A stretch of DNA of 64,000 nucleotides from Glutinoglossum americanum (lineage: Eukaryota > Ascomycota > Geoglossomycetes > Geoglossales > Geoglossaceae). The notes beneath the pieces are model-generated. The model was not told the origin of the DNA, made no database searches, and was given only the letters and a program-made list of their open reading frames with translations. Shown here one piece after another: positions 60,980 through 64,000 of this stretch. A program made the position numbers and the translations under genes. The stretch lies in NCBI GenBank assembly GCA_020080175.1, contig JAGHQL010000074.1, positions 8,520 to 72,519 of the forward strand, in the 5' to 3' direction. Position 1 is the stretch's first letter. Every line of letters begins with the position of its first letter.

Positions 60980-62203
60980 GTGCCAGAGGGACGCGTAAAG
61001 TGGCGTTCAAAATACATTCGCTGGGGTCGTTTTCCTGACGGGTCGGAGCAAGACGACAAAGCACCTGCATATGCCTACAAACAGGATATGATCGACTTGA
61101 ATTTCGAGCTCCGGATAATATCGAAGCCTTCCCTGTGCAAGCACCCGAATATTACTCAACTCCTTGCTGTCTGCTTCGGTGCTCCATCTGAGAAATCCGA
61201 ACGACTCAGGGGATTTGCAGAACCAGGCCTCATCGTAGAACTTGCGCACGAGCGGTTCCCGGATTTGGCCTCATTCTTCGATAGCAATAGCATCCGGGGC
61301 GGCCTCACCGGCTGCCTTATGAGACTAGTGCATCCCTGATCGCAGACATCACCGATGGGGTTCAGATCTTGCATGACCATGGCCTCATTCATGCGGATCT
61401 CAGGCTGGGAAATATACTTCTCCCGAACAGTGCTTCACAGTGTGGGTTAGTCGCCAAGATCGCTGACTCCGGTTTCGTTGGTATGGTTACCTACACTCAT
61501 AACGGCAAACGGGCCCCTCTACCGGACGCGCGACCTGAGGCGGCACGCCAGAATGGAACGCGCCCGAACGTTTAAAAAAGAGTGATCGGTGGAATCCACA
61601 TATAACTCTCTCGATTATCCCCAATGCAAGCCCTTGCGAGACATCTGCTCCTTCGGTCTTCTTGCAACTTACATTGCGCTTGACGACCAACCACCAAAGC
61701 AATATGCTCCAAGTCCCGCCCATGTCAAGCTTTCTAACAAGATGCTTGAAACAACTATATTTCAGATTGAGCAATACTACAGGTCAGACGAAGTCCCCCA
61801 GGTCACTCAAGAGCGCAGCCATGGTCATTGCTCGCAAAACTCTGGTGCTTGATCCGCAAGCACGTACAGAATCCCTAAGATCTTTGGAGATCAGGGAAAT
61901 GCTATTTAATGACGCGTGAGCTTCCCATGTCAGAGTGGAAATTCGAAATGGTGATAACAATTACCTAGGGTTTGCCCTTCACGCTGGCGCACTGAAATGT
62001 TCGTTCTGAATTTCAATCTGTTTCCCCAGTCAGCACATGAATTTCGATGCAGTAGGCTACACAATGCGTATTGGAAATCTCCACCTCCATTTCGAGCGAG
62101 GGTATACGATTCATTTCGAAAGCTTGCAGAGGGCCCGCCGGGTGTGTCTGGTCTGTACGCTGATCCTGAGATTTGGGCTCTGCTCGAAGCTCCAGGAAGC
62201 TGA
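60960..62203 (+). pseudogene. Broken protein-kinase-like gene
   Basis: Kinase-fold pieces follow one another in changing frames. The N-lobe spans about 60960-61290 (DLNFELRIISKPSLCKHPNITQLLAVC, a helix C and strand 4 pattern). The catalytic loop IHADLRLGNILL lies near 61390 (HAD in place of HRD, Asp and Asn kept). KIADSG stands in place of KIxDFG near 61460. GTPEWNAPE near 61545-61568 lies in another frame, and DICSFGLLATYIALDD, the helix F region, near 61640 in a third. At least two frameshifts and no complete start are seen, so it cannot encode a whole kinase as read. The C-terminal frame 61997-62203 (PPFRARVYDSFRKLAEG) may belong to it. It resembles the next gene and could be an older tandem relative. 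Confidence 0.6.
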
Positions 62204-62518
62204 TTGAGGGCCCCCTATGGCCCCTTTATTCAACTGCTTCTCTCTTAGGGCCGAACGAAGGCGAGGTTGCAGTTATTGGAGGGCGGAGAAGGTGCAAGCT
62301 GGTAGGAGAGTGGTGAGAGGACTAGGCAGGACGCCTTACCGGATGTAGAAGCTTTCACACTTCCTACTTATTAACGATTCGGCAACGTTAACACACTTAA
62401 TACTTAATACCTGATCTCTGGCTTCAGTCTTCAACTCTCTTCCATTGTCAACCCAGCTCCATTCTACTTTCTACTCTGCATATCCTCTTGGAGGTCCAAC
62501 ACCGGCGCCTTCGATATA

Positions 62519-63377
62519 ATGGCTGCGAATCACCCGAAAATGGATATCGGCGAATTGAAATGCGATCACACGTGGGTGAGGGCTGGAATTCATGGGGTTA
62601 TTAAGAAAACAATTGACGACAAACTGGTTGTCAAGTATGCGGCTACGTATCAAGATGAAAAACATCGATCTCTTCAACAATATTCTGCGGTTTCCTATGC
62701 AAAAGAGAAGGAAATATACGAGCACCTTGGCGATCACCCCTTCATCTTAAAATACTATGGTGAAACGAAAGTGGTACTTGATAATGGGGAGAAGATGGCA
62801 CTGGTGTTCCAATATCACCCAGCGGAATCGCTCATGAGAGCGATATATGAAAATTTAATGGATAACTACGCAGAAAAGAAGATGGAGTAAGTAACTAATC
62901 TTCTTAATCCCACATCGAGAGCTAATCGTCGATAGGTGGTTTATACAGATCGCAGAGGCTGTCAGATACATCCATTCCAAGGATGTCCTCCATGGCCTCA
63001 TCGAAATTGACAACTTTCTTATCCAAAGTGATGGCGCTCTAGTATTGGCCGACTTTGGAGAATCGATTATTCATGGGAAAAGAGAGAGAATGGGCTGGAG
63101 TTTCAAGTTTGGAATGAACTACACAAAGGAATGCGAAATTTATTCGATCGGTACACTCATGTACCAGATCAGCACTAATCAGCAGCTTTATCCAACGGAA
63201 TCACAGGAGGAAATTGCCGAGCTCTATCGTGCTGGGGTCATTCCTGATCTAACAGCTGTGACTATACCGGGTATAGCCGATATCATTGAGAAGTGCATGA
63301 CAAAAAAATACAACAACGTTGAAGAGCTTCTACAAGATCTACGTGAGTTTCCCCATTTGGTTAACCCCTCAAGGTAG
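62519..63377 (+). CDS. Probable pseudokinase, 269 aa
   Basis: Exons 62519-62886 and 62936-63377, with a 49-nt intron (GTAAGT donor, GATAG acceptor); the join gives KME|WFIQIAEAV. The protein has a kinase fold: a lysine strand LVVKYA, helix C KEKEIYEHLGDHPFILKYYG, hinge MALVFQYHPAES, then SKDVLHGLIEIDNFLI and LVLADFGES. The HRD motif is replaced by HGL with no Asp in the catalytic position, while Asn and DFG remain. There is no glycine-rich loop and no APE motif, and the activation segment is very short (GMNYTKECEIYSIG). Total length is about that of a bare kinase domain. Catalysis is unlikely, and a scaffold or decoy role is only a guess. It stands next to a broken relative. Confidence 0.78.
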
Positions 63378-64000
63378 TTCGATGTTCAGCTAGTATTAGT
63401 AGAGCGAGAAACAGCTAACGCTACTGGCACGCACTTAGGCCCTGTCGTTGCTGCAAACAAGTCGATCCCTACCTCTGCCTTAACGACGTCGTAAGACTAT
63501 GACCACCAACCTTAATACTCTGGTCATGCTCAGGAGTTAGCGTTAGCCTATCTACTCTACTCTCTCCTCTCCTGTATTCTAGTTAATCAATCAAGCTCAC
63601 CCGCTTACCACTCTAAGGCTTACAGTCCTAGGCTGGAAGTTTGCGTACACTTCGGTAATAATTTGACCCGTGTTCCTTAATAGTGTATACAAACTCCCGA
63701 ACCCTGACTGTATAACCAAGAGTCATTTATCAATTCGGCCCTTAGACATCTCACAACGGTGGACTACTGGACGGCATCAACTTGGCTTGAATTCCAGACA
63801 GCAATAGCATTTCTATCAAAAACAAAAACAGTCACTACCCCTGGCATCTCCACCCCAGCGACATAATTCTTTCCAAGCCACCACACATTCGGTCCCCAAC
63901 ATAAATGAGCCAAAAGTACTACTACCGGGTCCTCAGCCATCCTGTCTCGCGTCGGGCATTTAACCAGTACCGGATGTCTATGGGCATGGGTGTGATATTA
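63378..64000. other. Window end, no gene seen
   Basis: About 620 bp downstream of the pseudokinase gene with no supported coding region or RNA gene. Confidence 0.5.

Overview
The window is nuclear DNA of a filamentous ascomycete (Pezizomycotina). Genes are split by short introns (about 40-120 nt) with GT...AG ends and CTAAC or CTAAT branch sites. Products include a fungal NWD-type NACHT receptor, a Sac7-type RhoGAP, PMP3, CNOT11, a DUF3435 recombinase and GPI-anchored or Ser/Pro-rich proteins. Eurotiomycetes or Leotiomycetes seems likely, but the class cannot be fixed by eye. Exon joins below were worked out by hand from splice signals and frame continuity. Several genes (PCC1, PMP3, the 5' exons of TIM9 and gamma-tubulin) are only visible after splicing.

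Layout. 0-8.4 kb: an uncharacterised membrane protein, an NLR-like NACHT-ankyrin gene with a homogenised repeat array, and a small LURP/tubby-like protein. 9.5-19.3 kb: a conserved block with CDC14, PCC1 head to head with it, a mitochondrial-looking protein and a Ser/Pro-rich protein. 20.8-38 kb: an accessory island. It opens with an intact six-exon DUF3435 tyrosine recombinase (Starship-captain superfamily) with C-terminal zinc fingers. Then come a 3.7-kb Tc1/mariner-like element carrying a second intact gene, a decayed F-box gene, a decayed 2OG-Fe(II) dioxygenase of JBP/TET-like type, an LTR-retroelement fossil, a duplicated hairpin module and about 3 kb of unexplained DNA.

39.6-60.5 kb: mostly conserved genes again. 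These are CNOT11 (CCR4-NOT), a divergent PD-(D/E)XK nuclease-like gene, PMP3, gamma-tubulin, a secreted GPI-anchored protein, a Sac7-type RhoGAP, TIM9, S-(hydroxymethyl)glutathione dehydrogenase and a Pgc1-like glycerophosphodiester phosphodiesterase. 60.9-63.4 kb: two kinase-fold genes, one broken and one apparently catalytically dead.

The conserved genes serve separate housekeeping roles (mitotic exit, tRNA modification, mRNA deadenylation, microtubule nucleation, Rho signalling, mitochondrial import, formaldehyde/S-nitrosoglutathione removal, lipid turnover) and form no operon-like unit. The best candidates for something undescribed are the two-gene Tc1/mariner element, whose unidentified second ORF is intact while its transposase is broken, and the recombinase-headed island around it.
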